A DNA stretch of 5,001 bases from Actinomycetota bacterium (lineage in GTDB: Bacteria > Actinomycetota > Humimicrobiia > Humimicrobiales > Humimicrobiaceae). Shown one piece after another: positions 1 to 4,881 of this stretch. Position 1 is the first letter of the stretch; the number at the start of each line of letters is the position of its first letter. Where the stretch lies: assembly GCA_023488645.1 (NCBI GenBank), contig JAMDDL010000040.1, positions 1-5,001 on the forward strand, read 5' to 3'. The notes beneath the pieces were generated by a model that searched no databases, was not told the origin of the DNA, and saw nothing but the letters and a program-made list of their open reading frames with translations. The translations under genes and the position numbers were made by a program.

Positions 1-512
1 TTCTTCATTCTTTTCCATTTTTTACCAATTTCAGTACCTTCATACTCATAGAATTCCCTTTTTTCATAATCCATTATTACAGGAGTTTCGTCCGTGTAAT
101 ATTCCCCGTAATCAAAATATCTTGCCCCATAAGGACATGCAGCCATACAATATCTGCAACCAATACATTTTTCATAGTCAACAACCACAATTCCATCCTG
201 TCTCTTGTATGTAGCTTTTACCGGGCATACAGGTACACAAGAAGGGTTATCGCAATGAAAGCATGGTCTGGCCAAAAACTTTCTGCCAACATTAGGGTAA
301 GTTCCGGTTTCCTCATCAAAAACAACCATATATGATACGCCATTAGGAGTTGCATTCTCAGCCTTACATGCAATTACACAAGAGCTGCAACCAATACATT
401 TCCGGGTATCAATTACCATGCCCCATTCTCTTTTTTCCAATGGTCTCTTTAAGGCTCTGACCAGATCCTCCATCATTCGTAAGAGAACATTATTTTTTGT
501 GAGTGTTGACAT
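1..512 (-). CDS. 4Fe-4S electron-transfer subunit of a DMSO-reductase-type oxidoreductase (C-terminus beyond window)
   Basis: This reading frame is open from ATG at 512 to the window edge, giving the first 170 residues. Three cysteine groups of the DmsB/NrfC/PsrB-like ferredoxin family are visible: C39-C42-C45-C49 (CIGCSSCVIAC), C84-C87-C92-C96 (CFHCDNPSCVPVC) and C116-C119-C122-C126 (CIGCRYCMAAC). The family normally has four groups, and the fourth would lie in the missing part. Such subunits carry electrons between a molybdopterin catalytic subunit and a membrane quinol-oxidising or -reducing subunit. The start is supported by a strong ribosome binding site (AGAGGGG, 520-526) 7 nt upstream. 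About 38 residues precede the first cysteine, longer than usual, with no Tat or Sec signal and no membrane segment. It is therefore cytoplasmic or exported by hitch-hiking on a Tat-bearing partner. It follows tatA by 69 bp, which fits a Tat-dependent enzyme. The substrate (sulfur compound, nitrogen oxide, arsenate or other) cannot be told from this subunit. Confidence 0.93.
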   Translation of the reverse strand, partial: MSTLTKNNVLLRMMEDLVRALKRPLEKREWGMVIDTRKCIGCSSCVIACKAENATPNGVSYMVVFDEETGTYPNVGRKFLARPCFHCDNPSCVPVCPVKATYKRQDGIVVVDYEKCIGCRYCMAACPYGARYFDYGEYYTDETPVIMDYEKREFYEYEGTEIGKKWKRMK

Positions 513-581
513 AAATTCACCCCTCTTATCTTTGTTATTAATTATTTTTTAATAAAATACTTAAATTTATTGGGCAAGATT

Positions 582-788
582 TTATTTTTCAATATTTTCA
601 TCAATAACGGTTTTTTTAATTTCTTCTAATTCCTTTTTTGCTGCATCTCGAGCTTTATTAGTTCCTTCTCTAAAACCACTTATTGCCTGACCCATCGATT
701 TACCAAGCTCCGGTAATTTACTTGGCCCAAAAATTACTAATGCGATGCCCAAAATTATTACCAATTCCTGCCATCCTAAACCAAACAT
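582..788 (-). CDS. tatA: Sec-independent protein translocase subunit TatA/TatE
   Basis: This 68-residue protein has the full TatA layout: a short N-terminus, one transmembrane helix at about residues 7-20 (ELVIILGIALVIF), the conserved F20-G21 hinge followed by P22, the LPELGK motif at 25-30, an amphipathic helix to about residue 45, and a charged Lys/Glu-rich tail. TatA oligomerises in the cytoplasmic membrane and, with TatC, lets folded proteins bearing twin-arginine signals cross. The ATG at 788 is supported by GGAG (797-800) 8 nt upstream; the ATG at 793 is out of frame. E8 resembles TatB, but the length and motifs fit TatA, and many bacteria have only one TatA-type subunit. No tatB is visible. 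The gene is followed by the iron-sulfur subunit gene on the same strand. Its upstream region is now interrupted by an insertion sequence 121 bp before the start codon. Confidence 0.95.
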   Translation of the reverse strand: MFGLGWQELVIILGIALVIFGPSKLPELGKSMGQAISGFREGTNKARDAAKKELEEIKKTVIDENIEK

Positions 789-827
789 TTCATATTCTCC
801 AATCTCTCGCTTATATTTTTATTTCTA

Positions 828-860
828 AATAAAAAATAAAATTAATAAAAAATAAAATTA
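828..860. repeat. 16-bp tandem duplication in the tatA leader
   Basis: The 17-mer AATAAAAAATAAAATTA occurs at 828-844 and again at 844-860, which is a perfect 16-bp unit repeated twice plus one base. It lies between the predicted tatA promoter and the tatA ribosome binding site. It is almost pure A/T, so it may be a slippage product with no function. Confidence 0.7.
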
Positions 861-862
861 TC

Positions 863-882
863 ATATTAAAATATTTTAATAT
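863..882. repeat. Perfect 20-bp AT-only palindrome upstream of tatA
   Basis: The left half ATATTAAAAT is exactly the reverse complement of the right half ATTTTAATAT, with no spacer. It sits next to the predicted tatA -10 region. It could be a regulator site or a small hairpin in the tatA leader RNA, but palindromes arise easily in DNA this rich in A and T, so only the symmetry is certain. Confidence 0.6.
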
Positions 883-884
883 AA

Positions 885-900
885 ATACCACAAATTGATA
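885..900 (-). promoter_or_regulatory. Operator-like motif upstream of tatA (copy 1)
   Basis: On the minus strand this reads TATCAATTTGTGGTAT. It matches 13 of 16 positions of TATCACAATGTGGTAT upstream of the HTH gene (2258-2273), each copy being read in the direction of its own gene. This copy overlaps the predicted tatA spacer and -10, where a bound protein would repress. A plausible binder is the neighbouring HTH/two-CW protein, but that is inference. Confidence 0.4.
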
Positions 901-908
901 CTCAAGTC
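901..908. repeat. Left 8-bp target site duplication of the IS
   Basis: CTCAAGTC directly abuts the outer end of the left inverted repeat. The identical 8 bases directly abut the right inverted repeat at 2209-2216. Eight or nine bases is the usual duplication size for IS256-family transposition, so this copy most likely arrived by simple transposition into this site. Confidence 0.9.
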
Positions 909-933
909 GATTACGTCAAGTTTTTTGTGTAAA
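909..933 (+). repeat. Left terminal inverted repeat of the IS
   Basis: The sequence begins GATTACGTCAAGTTTTTTG and matches the reverse complement of the right end at 20 of 25 positions, sharing GAT-ACGT at the tip and TTGTGTAAA on the inner side. The restored transposase frame ends inside it (TGA at 916-918), so the gene would run almost to the tip of the element. Confidence 0.88.
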
Positions 934-1014
934 TTCTTTTAAAGGCTTAGCCTTCCAGTTTTTATTAAGTCCTGATATTACCCCAAATATTATTCTATTT
1001 ACACTTGCCTCATT
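916..1014 (-). pseudogene. Displaced C-terminal tail of the IS256 transposase (frameshifted)
   Basis: In the frame shifted by one base from the transposase, minus-strand codons from 1014 to the TGA at 916-918 encode NEASVNRIIFGVISGLNK followed by NWKAKPLKEFTQKT-like residues, about 31 in all. This is the expected continuation of the family motif after RTRPIGCFE, where homologues usually read F-x-N-E followed by a helical tail with a conserved Trp. Restoring one A in the A-run at 1013-1015 (GAAAT to GAAAAT) joins the two frames into a protein of about 394 residues, normal for IS256. The frame has no start of its own, so it is a broken part of the transposase gene. Confidence 0.88.
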
Positions 1015-2102
1015 TCAAAGCAACCTATTGGTCTTGTTCTTCCTCTTACTTCCCTAAATGATCTCTCAATTATATTGGTAGTTCTTATCTTTACTCTTAT
1101 ATTTTTAGGGAAGTCAAAAAATGTAAGCAGATCTTCAATATCTTTTTCAAGACATGCTACTGCTTTTGGATACCTGTCCTTAAAAGCTTCTACCCATTTT
1201 CTGTATATTAATACTGCATCCTTTTTACAATCAGCCAGATATATTTTCTTAGCTGCTTTCAGGCAATCCTCAGTTCCTTTCTTTGGAAGTTTTACTGCAA
1301 CGTTTCTCAGCTTATGCACCCAGCATCGCTGAAATGGAGTAAACGGATAAACAGTTTTAACTGCAAGCTTAAGAGAGCTGGAGCCATCTATTACAATAAG
1401 ATTTAAGTTACTGCCTTTAAGGCCTCTTCTGAAAAGGCTGTCAACAAAAAGATAACATGAGAGCTCTGATTCAGATTTTTCTATTCTGAATGATATCAGC
1501 TCTCTGTCTCCTTTTTCTGTTATACCGTAGCAGGCAAGTACTGTTTTTTTATTTCTGGTATTTATGCATTTAACATTTAAATTTATACCATCTAAAAAAA
1601 GATATGCATATTTATCCTCAATAGGCTTTGTGTGAAACTCTCTTACTTTAGCATCGAGTGTCTTTGCTATATTTGATACAGTAGCAGCACTTATTTTATA
1701 TCCCAGGACATTTTCAAGAACTTCTCCAACTTTTCTGGTTGACAGTCCTGACAGGAATGCATCCTTAATTAAATCAATCAGTTTTACTTCTTTTCTGTTA
1801 TATTTTTTAAATAGCGACGGCTCGTAAGGAGTAATCCTGTTTCTTGGAACCTTTATATTTTCAATAAGTCCAAGAGATGATTCAATGTCTCTTTTGTAGT
1901 AGCCGTTTCTATAGTCAAGTCTTGGCTTTTTCCTTGAATATCTTGGCAGGCTAAGAAATCTGAACTGATCTTCAAGAAGGCATCCCTCAATTAACATTTT
2001 TAAATATTCCTTTGACTGTTCTTTTAAATCTTCCCATAAATCATCCTGGCTCTTTACTTCTTTCCATAAATCTTTTAATCTTAATTGTGTAAGATCTTGC
2101 AT
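999..2102 (-). CDS. IS256-family (mutator-type) transposase, C-terminus truncated by frameshift
   Basis: This 367-residue protein catalyses cut-and-paste or copy-out transposition of its own element. The DDE catalytic triad is visible: D171 in FLDGINL, D239 in VIDGSSSL and E346 in TTNIIERSFREVRGRTRPIG. The family's Cys/Trp-His block is also present (QRCWVHKLRNV, 258-268). An N-terminal DNA-binding region includes a predicted helix-turn-helix around 115-150 (LSTRKVGEVLE, ISAATVSNIAKTL). The frame ends early with MRQV after CFE, because a base has been lost at 1013-1015. The natural tail continues in the next frame to 916. No canonical slippery heptamer is seen there, so decay or an assembly indel is more likely than programmed frameshifting. 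The catalytic residues precede the break, but the missing helical tail probably matters for activity. The ribosome binding site AAAGGGA (2109-2115) lies 6 nt upstream of the ATG, inside a potential hairpin. Confidence 0.93.
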   Translation of the reverse strand: MQDLTQLRLKDLWKEVKSQDDLWEDLKEQSKEYLKMLIEGCLLEDQFRFLSLPRYSRKKPRLDYRNGYYKRDIESSLGLIENIKVPRNRITPYEPSLFKKYNRKEVKLIDLIKDAFLSGLSTRKVGEVLENVLGYKISAATVSNIAKTLDAKVREFHTKPIEDKYAYLFLDGINLNVKCINTRNKKTVLACYGITEKGDRELISFRIEKSESELSCYLFVDSLFRRGLKGSNLNLIVIDGSSSLKLAVKTVYPFTPFQRCWVHKLRNVAVKLPKKGTEDCLKAAKKIYLADCKKDAVLIYRKWVEAFKDRYPKAVACLEKDIEDLLTFFDFPKNIRVKIRTTNIIERSFREVRGRTRPIGCFEMRQV

Positions 2103-2159
2103 GGCGTGTCCCTTTCTCTTTGTTTTTAATCACATATTAATAATTTGAAAGGGTACGCC
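2103..2159 (-). promoter_or_regulatory. Long-arm inverted repeat enclosing the transposase ribosome binding site
   Basis: The arms GGCGTGTCCCTTTC (2103-2116) and GAAAGGGTACGCC (2147-2159) are complementary over 12 base pairs with one small bulge, around a 30-nt AT-rich loop. In transposase mRNA the second arm contains the Shine-Dalgarno AAAGGGA and ends right at the ATG. Transcripts entering from outside the element would fold and hide the site. This resembles the protection against read-through known for IS10 and IS50, but the role here is inferred from position. Confidence 0.6.
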
Positions 2160-2183
2160 TTTAATTTATTTTTTTAAATTACT

Positions 2184-2208
2184 TTTACACAATTAATTTT
2201 ACGTTATC
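2184..2208 (-). repeat. Right terminal inverted repeat of the IS
   Basis: Read on the minus strand it begins GATAACGTAAAATTAATTG and pairs with 909-933 at 20 of 25 positions. It lies upstream of the transposase. Its outer edge abuts the second CTCAAGTC copy. Confidence 0.88.
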
Positions 2209-2216
2209 CTCAAGTC
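2209..2216. repeat. Right 8-bp target site duplication of the IS
   Basis: CTCAAGTC is identical to 901-908. Together with the following AA it retains, on the minus strand, the intact TTGACT (2213-2218) that probably served as the tatA -35 before insertion. That hexamer now points into the insertion sequence. Confidence 0.9.
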
Positions 2217-2225
2217 AACCACTAA

Positions 2226-2254
2226 TTGACATATATATATTAATATATTTTAAT
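2226..2254 (+). promoter_or_regulatory. Sigma-70-type promoter for the HTH/two-CW gene
   Basis: A perfect -35 TTGACA (2226-2231) is followed after 17 nt by TTTAAT (2249-2254), 5 of 6 matches to TATAAT. Start of transcription would fall near 2260-2262, leaving a leader of about 75 nt before the gene. It lies just outside the insertion sequence and was not damaged by it. Confidence 0.6.
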
Positions 2255-2257
2255 AAT

Positions 2258-2273
2258 TATCACAATGTGGTAT
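2258..2273 (+). promoter_or_regulatory. Operator-like palindrome over the HTH gene transcription start (copy 2)
   Basis: TATCACA-A-TGTGGTA is an inverted repeat with one mismatch between 7-bp arms. It lies immediately downstream of the predicted -10, so it would cover the transcription start, the usual place for a repressor or autoregulator. A 13-of-16 match occurs upstream of tatA at 885-900 on the opposite strand. Binding by the downstream HTH protein itself is the simplest guess. Confidence 0.45.
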
Positions 2274-2325
2274 GAATATTAATTCTTCAGAGCTGGAATA
2301 TTAAACAATATGATAAAGTAGAAAT

Positions 2326-2329
2326 GAGG
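2326..2329 (+). promoter_or_regulatory. Ribosome binding site that favours the second ATG of the HTH gene
   Basis: GAGG lies 6 nt before the ATG at 2336. The earlier in-frame ATG at 2324 overlaps this site and has only a weak AAAGTAG-like stretch before it. The start at 2336 is therefore preferred; using 2324 would add only MRYS. Confidence 0.55.
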
Positions 2330-2335
2330 TATTCA

Positions 2336-2719
2336 ATGCAAAATAGGGAATTTTCTAATATTAGGCGCTATTTGGGCAAGAGCCAAAAACAGCTGGCACA
2401 TTTACTATGTGTCTCTACCAAAGCAATACAGAGCTTTGAACAAGGGTGGAGAAAAATTCCAGCAAATGCTGAGAGACAATTGCTGTTTCTTTTATCACTT
2501 AAGAAACAATTAGACGATAGTGCTAATCCTTGCTGGAAAATAAAAAAATGTCCTGTTGAATGGAGAGAAAACTGCAGTGCATGGGAATTTAAAGCTGGAC
2601 ATTTTTGCTGGTTTATAAACGGTACCTTTTGTCAGGGGAGATCAGAAGAAAGTTGGGAGAAAAAGATAAAAATATGCCGGGATTGTAAAGTGCTCCAATC
2701 GAGATTACCTAATATTTAA
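2336..2719 (+). CDS. XRE-like HTH regulator with C-terminal two-CW cysteine domain
   Basis: This is a soluble protein of 127 residues (131 if started at 2324). Residues 8-50 form an XRE-type helix-turn-helix: KSQKQLAHLLCVSTKAIQSF followed by EQGWRKIP fits the pattern Q-x-x-LA-x-x-L-x-VS-x-x-A-I-x-x-x-E-x-G. Residues 66-117 hold seven cysteines: C66-W67, C72, C80, C91-W92, C99, C114 and C117. Two Cys-Trp pairs and a closing CxxC match the pattern called a two-CW domain, which is often attached to sensory or DNA-binding modules in anaerobes. The ligand of that domain is not established to my knowledge; an iron-sulfur cluster or metal is plausible. The gene is divergent from tatA and the oxidoreductase gene and convergent with the kinase gene. 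A good promoter with an overlapping palindrome precedes it, suggesting autoregulation. A role as redox-responsive regulator of the divergent tatA operon is inferred from context. Confidence 0.82.
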   Translation: MQNREFSNIRRYLGKSQKQLAHLLCVSTKAIQSFEQGWRKIPANAERQLLFLLSLKKQLDDSANPCWKIKKCPVEWRENCSAWEFKAGHFCWFINGTFCQGRSEESWEKKIKICRDCKVLQSRLPNI

Positions 2720-2732
2720 GACTATTCTTTAT

Positions 2733-2764
2733 CTTTCGGGCAAGTCAATAACTTATCGTGAAAG
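2733..2764. terminator. Weak imperfect hairpin between convergent genes
   Basis: CTTTC (2733-2737) pairs with GAAAG (2760-2764), and AAGT (2742-2745) pairs with ACTT (2751-2754) around a 5-nt loop, with poorly paired bases in between. It lies 14 nt after the HTH gene stop and 51 nt after the kinase stop, where a two-way terminator would be expected. Neither side has a clear T-tract, so the call is doubtful. The rest of the 95-bp gap shows nothing recognisable. Confidence 0.2.
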
Positions 2765-2814
2765 TTCCTCCCGTATTGCTGAACTATACAACAGTTAGAC
2801 CAGAATATGCAAAT

Positions 2815-4173
2815 TTATAAATTCATTGGCAGACTTATCTCAAACTTAGTACCTTTTCCTAATTTACTATCAATTTTTATCTGACCTTTATGAACTTCTA
2901 CAATTTCTTTAACAATCGATAGTCCCAAACCGGATCCCTTATCTGCTCTGGATTCACTTACCCTGTAAAACCTATCAAATATATGAATTAAATTCTCATC
3001 AGAAATCCCTATTCCGCTATCTTCAATTATGACTTTGGCATTATTATCTTCTTTAGAAAAAGAAATATTTATAAACCCGCCCTTTTTATTATACTTTATG
3101 GAATTCTCTATTATATTCAGGAAAAGCATGGTAATAAATGTTTGATCGGCTTTTATTATTAAATTTTGTTCTGAAGTAATAGAAAGTCTTATATTTTTTT
3201 GTTCTGCCTTATCCTTCATCTCAATAATAATGCTTTCTATAATCATTTTTAAATCTATTTTCTCTATATTTAAGATGCTCTTTCCTTCATCGCTTCTGGC
3301 CAGCAGAAGTAGCTGGGAGAGTAAGAAACTTACTCTCTTGGTTTCCCTGATAATAACCCTAAGTGCTTTTTTATAGTCTTCTATTTTTTTGCTTTTGGTC
3401 AATGCTGCTTCAGCTTTTGCAGAAATAACAGTAATTGGTGTCCTAAGCTCATGTGACGCATCAGACGTAAACCTCTTTTCCCTATTAAATGTATCCTCAA
3501 GTCTTGCTATCATTTTATTAAAAGTTCTGGCTAATCTACCTATCTCGTCATTTGTTATAGGTATTTTTATTCTTCTGGATAGATCTCCCTTTTCTATTTC
3601 ACTTGCTGTTTTTGTTACGGAGTCTATTGGTGCCAATGCCCTTCTGGCCAAAAATAAGCTGCTTAATGTAGCAAAAAAAATAAAGAGAGGAGTAGCTGTA
3701 AAAATTATTGTTTTTATTTTTTTTAATGTATCTACTGTGGGTGAAATGGAACGGCTTACTCTGATCCACCCAATGATTTTATTTTCATAATAAATAGGTT
3801 TGTCATAAAAAAACCATAATCCCTGATCATCTATTTCTACTCTTCTGGAGCTATCTGCTTCGATTGGAAATTTTGCTATCCGGGAGTCTGTTTCCCCTAA
3901 TCTAACATTTCCCTTTAAATCAAACAAAGTTAATTTTGTTTTTGGACTTAGAAGTTCAAGATATTCAAAAGTATATGAGTCATTATTCCCGTTAGCTGAT
4001 ATTTTGAGATGAGAGAATATATGAGAAAATTCTTCTTCAATCGTTTCTTCCTCTTTTTGATATAAAATACCTGATAAATAATTATACATAAAGAAACTAA
4101 ATAAGCTGCTGAGGATCAAAAACAGACATACAAATAGTATTGTTACCTTTGCTCTTATGGAAAGACTGTTCAT
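2815..4173 (-). CDS. HAMP-domain sensor histidine kinase
   Basis: This 452-residue membrane kinase has TM1 at about 11-30, an extracytoplasmic sensor region at about 31-153, TM2 at about 154-176, HAMP at about 174-228 (RRALAPIDSVTKTASEIEKG), and a HisKA domain with phosphoacceptor H241 in SDASHELRTPITVI. The ATPase domain shows the N box (N353, N357), G1 (D385, G387, G389), F box (F399, F402) and G2 (GSGLGLSIV, 413-421). All catalytic motifs look intact. It would autophosphorylate and pass the phosphate to the response regulator encoded just upstream. Its ATG overlaps the regulator's stop by 4 nt (ATGA) and no good ribosome binding site is seen, so translation is probably coupled. The partner resembles CopR/CusR-type regulators, but the sensor region has no Cys or Met and only two His, giving no evidence for copper or silver sensing. 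The signal is unknown. Confidence 0.95.
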   Translation of the reverse strand: MNSLSIRAKVTILFVCLFLILSSLFSFFMYNYLSGILYQKEEETIEEEFSHIFSHLKISANGNNDSYTFEYLELLSPKTKLTLFDLKGNVRLGETDSRIAKFPIEADSSRRVEIDDQGLWFFYDKPIYYENKIIGWIRVSRSISPTVDTLKKIKTIIFTATPLFIFFATLSSLFLARRALAPIDSVTKTASEIEKGDLSRRIKIPITNDEIGRLARTFNKMIARLEDTFNREKRFTSDASHELRTPITVISAKAEAALTKSKKIEDYKKALRVIIRETKRVSFLLSQLLLLARSDEGKSILNIEKIDLKMIIESIIIEMKDKAEQKNIRLSITSEQNLIIKADQTFITMLFLNIIENSIKYNKKGGFINISFSKEDNNAKVIIEDSGIGISDENLIHIFDRFYRVSESRADKGSGLGLSIVKEIVEVHKGQIKIDSKLGKGTKFEISLPMNL

Positions 4174-4844
4174 TTTTTTACTTTAATTACATATCCCACA
4201 CCACTTACGGTGTGTATAAGTTTGTTTTCATAATTATCTTCTATTTTTTTTCTGAGGTATCTTATATATACTTCAACAATATTGGATTTATATCCAAATT
4301 CATAATTCCAAACATGGTTTGCTATTTGTGATTTTGTCAGAACTTTACCTTTATTCCTAAGAAAGTACTCTAATATTGCAAATTCTTTGGAAGTAAGTTC
4401 TATCAGATGATTTCCGCGAAAAACTTCACGTGTGACTAAATCAAGAGTTAGATCACTAATAAATAATACAGTTTCCTTTTCATCGGATTTCCGCCTTAAC
4501 ATTGCTTTAACCCTGGCTATCAATTCCTCAAAAGAAAAAGGTTTTGTGATATAATCATCTGCTCCGGAATTAAGTCCGTTCACTTTATCCTTAATAGTAT
4601 CTTTAGCCGTTAATATTAAAATTGGAATATTTATCTTTCTTGCTCTAAGCTTTTTTAGTACAGAAAAACCATCAATAGTCGGTAACATTATATCTAAAAT
4701 TATACAGTCATAATCCAAAGATTCTGCAAAATGTAATCCCTCCATTCCGTCCCTTACCAAATCAGCTACATACCCCTCTTCTCTCAATCTCTCGCCAATC
4801 ATTTTTAATAGCTGTTTTTCATCTTCAATAACTAATACTCTCAT
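4170..4844 (-). CDS. OmpR/PhoB-family response regulator
   Basis: This 224-residue transcription factor has a receiver domain at 1-118 with the acidic pair E7-D8, phosphoacceptor D51 (ILDIMLP), T79 and K101 (ITKPF). A winged-helix DNA-binding domain at about 126-223 has the expected LTSKEFAILEYFLRN, VLTKSQI and VEVYIRYLRKKI blocks and ends in the TVSGVGYVI wing. Phosphorylation by the overlapping downstream kinase would promote dimerisation and binding to direct repeats in promoters. It follows tatC by 37 nt on the same strand, so the pair is probably co-transcribed with tatC. The start at MRVLVIEDE is the normal one for the family. Its strongest ribosome binding site is 14 nt away, which is long. 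Its regulon cannot be told from this window; the Tat and oxidoreductase genes are candidates only because they are neighbours. Confidence 0.95.
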   Translation of the reverse strand: MRVLVIEDEKQLLKMIGERLREEGYVADLVRDGMEGLHFAESLDYDCIILDIMLPTIDGFSVLKKLRARKINIPILILTAKDTIKDKVNGLNSGADDYITKPFSFEELIARVKAMLRRKSDEKETVLFISDLTLDLVTREVFRGNHLIELTSKEFAILEYFLRNKGKVLTKSQIANHVWNYEFGYKSNIVEVYIRYLRKKIEDNYENKLIHTVSGVGYVIKVKK

Positions 4845-4864
4845 TTTCTAATCTTCATCCCTCC
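4842..4864 (-). promoter_or_regulatory. Remote Shine-Dalgarno and tiny overlapping frame before the response regulator
   Basis: GGAGGG (4859-4864) is the only strong ribosome binding site, but it lies 14 nt from the regulator ATG (4842-4844), against the usual 5-10. Directly after it is an ATG at 4856-4858 opening a five-codon frame, MKIRK, whose TGA overlaps the regulator ATG as ATGA. Its own spacing to GGAGGG is too short for efficient use, so it may be chance. Confidence 0.3.
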
Positions 4865-4881
4865 GCGTTTATTTTCTTGCC

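Larger units (their letters stand above)
882..910 (-). promoter_or_regulatory. Predicted tatA promoter, altered at its -35 by the IS insertion
   Basis: On the minus strand the present sequence reads TCGACT (905-910), a 17-nt spacer, then TATTTA (882-887), preceded by TGG as in an extended -10. If the insertion sequence and one target copy are removed, the -35 becomes TTGACT, a better match to TTGACA. The insertion therefore replaced the first two bases of the hexamer (TT to TC) and everything upstream of it. The -10 is weak (3 of 6 matches), so this is a tentative promoter. Confidence 0.35.
909..2208 (-). mobile_element. Complete IS256-family insertion sequence, 1300 bp
   Basis: The element has a single transposase gene on the minus strand, 25-bp terminal inverted repeats matching at 20 of 25 positions (909-933 and 2184-2208), and a perfect flanking 8-bp direct repeat (CTCAAGTC). 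Its 1300-bp length is typical of the family. It inserted between the divergently oriented tatA and HTH/two-CW genes, in the same orientation as tatA. Removing it together with one target copy (1308 bp) restores an intergenic region of about 239 bp. The transposase has a C-terminal frameshift, so the copy may no longer move by itself, although its ends look usable by a related transposase. No passenger gene is present. Confidence 0.95.

Noticed and set aside
895..908. Possible FNR-like site TTGATACTCAAGTCAA in the rebuilt pre-insertion sequence
   Set aside because: The half-sites TTGA and TCAA are separated by 8 nt instead of the 6 of the FNR consensus, and the second half is only present after removing the IS.
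942..954. AAGGCTTAGCCTT hairpin as a transposase terminator
   Set aside because: The stem is short with a one-base loop, it lies within the restored transposase coding tail, and no T-tract follows it on the minus strand.
1004..1025. Programmed -1 ribosomal frameshift in the transposase
   Set aside because: No X-XXY-YYZ slippery heptamer is in frame at the junction (TTT GAA ATG), so simple loss of one A is the better explanation.
1075..1332. Plus-strand 85-codon frame
   Set aside because: It lies wholly antisense to the well-supported transposase, with no recognisable domain or ribosome binding site.
2226..2260. The TATATATATTAATATAT stretch as a functional repeat or origin-like region
   Set aside because: It is the spacer of a good -35/-10 pair and is too short and simple to support another function.
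3389..3790. Plus-strand 133-codon frame
   Set aside because: It is antisense to the kinase HAMP/HisKA region, whose motifs fully explain the sequence. Its hydrophobic look comes from the complementary strand.
4140..4331. Plus-strand 63-codon frame
   Set aside because: It is antisense to the kinase start and the response regulator C-terminus and has no supporting features.
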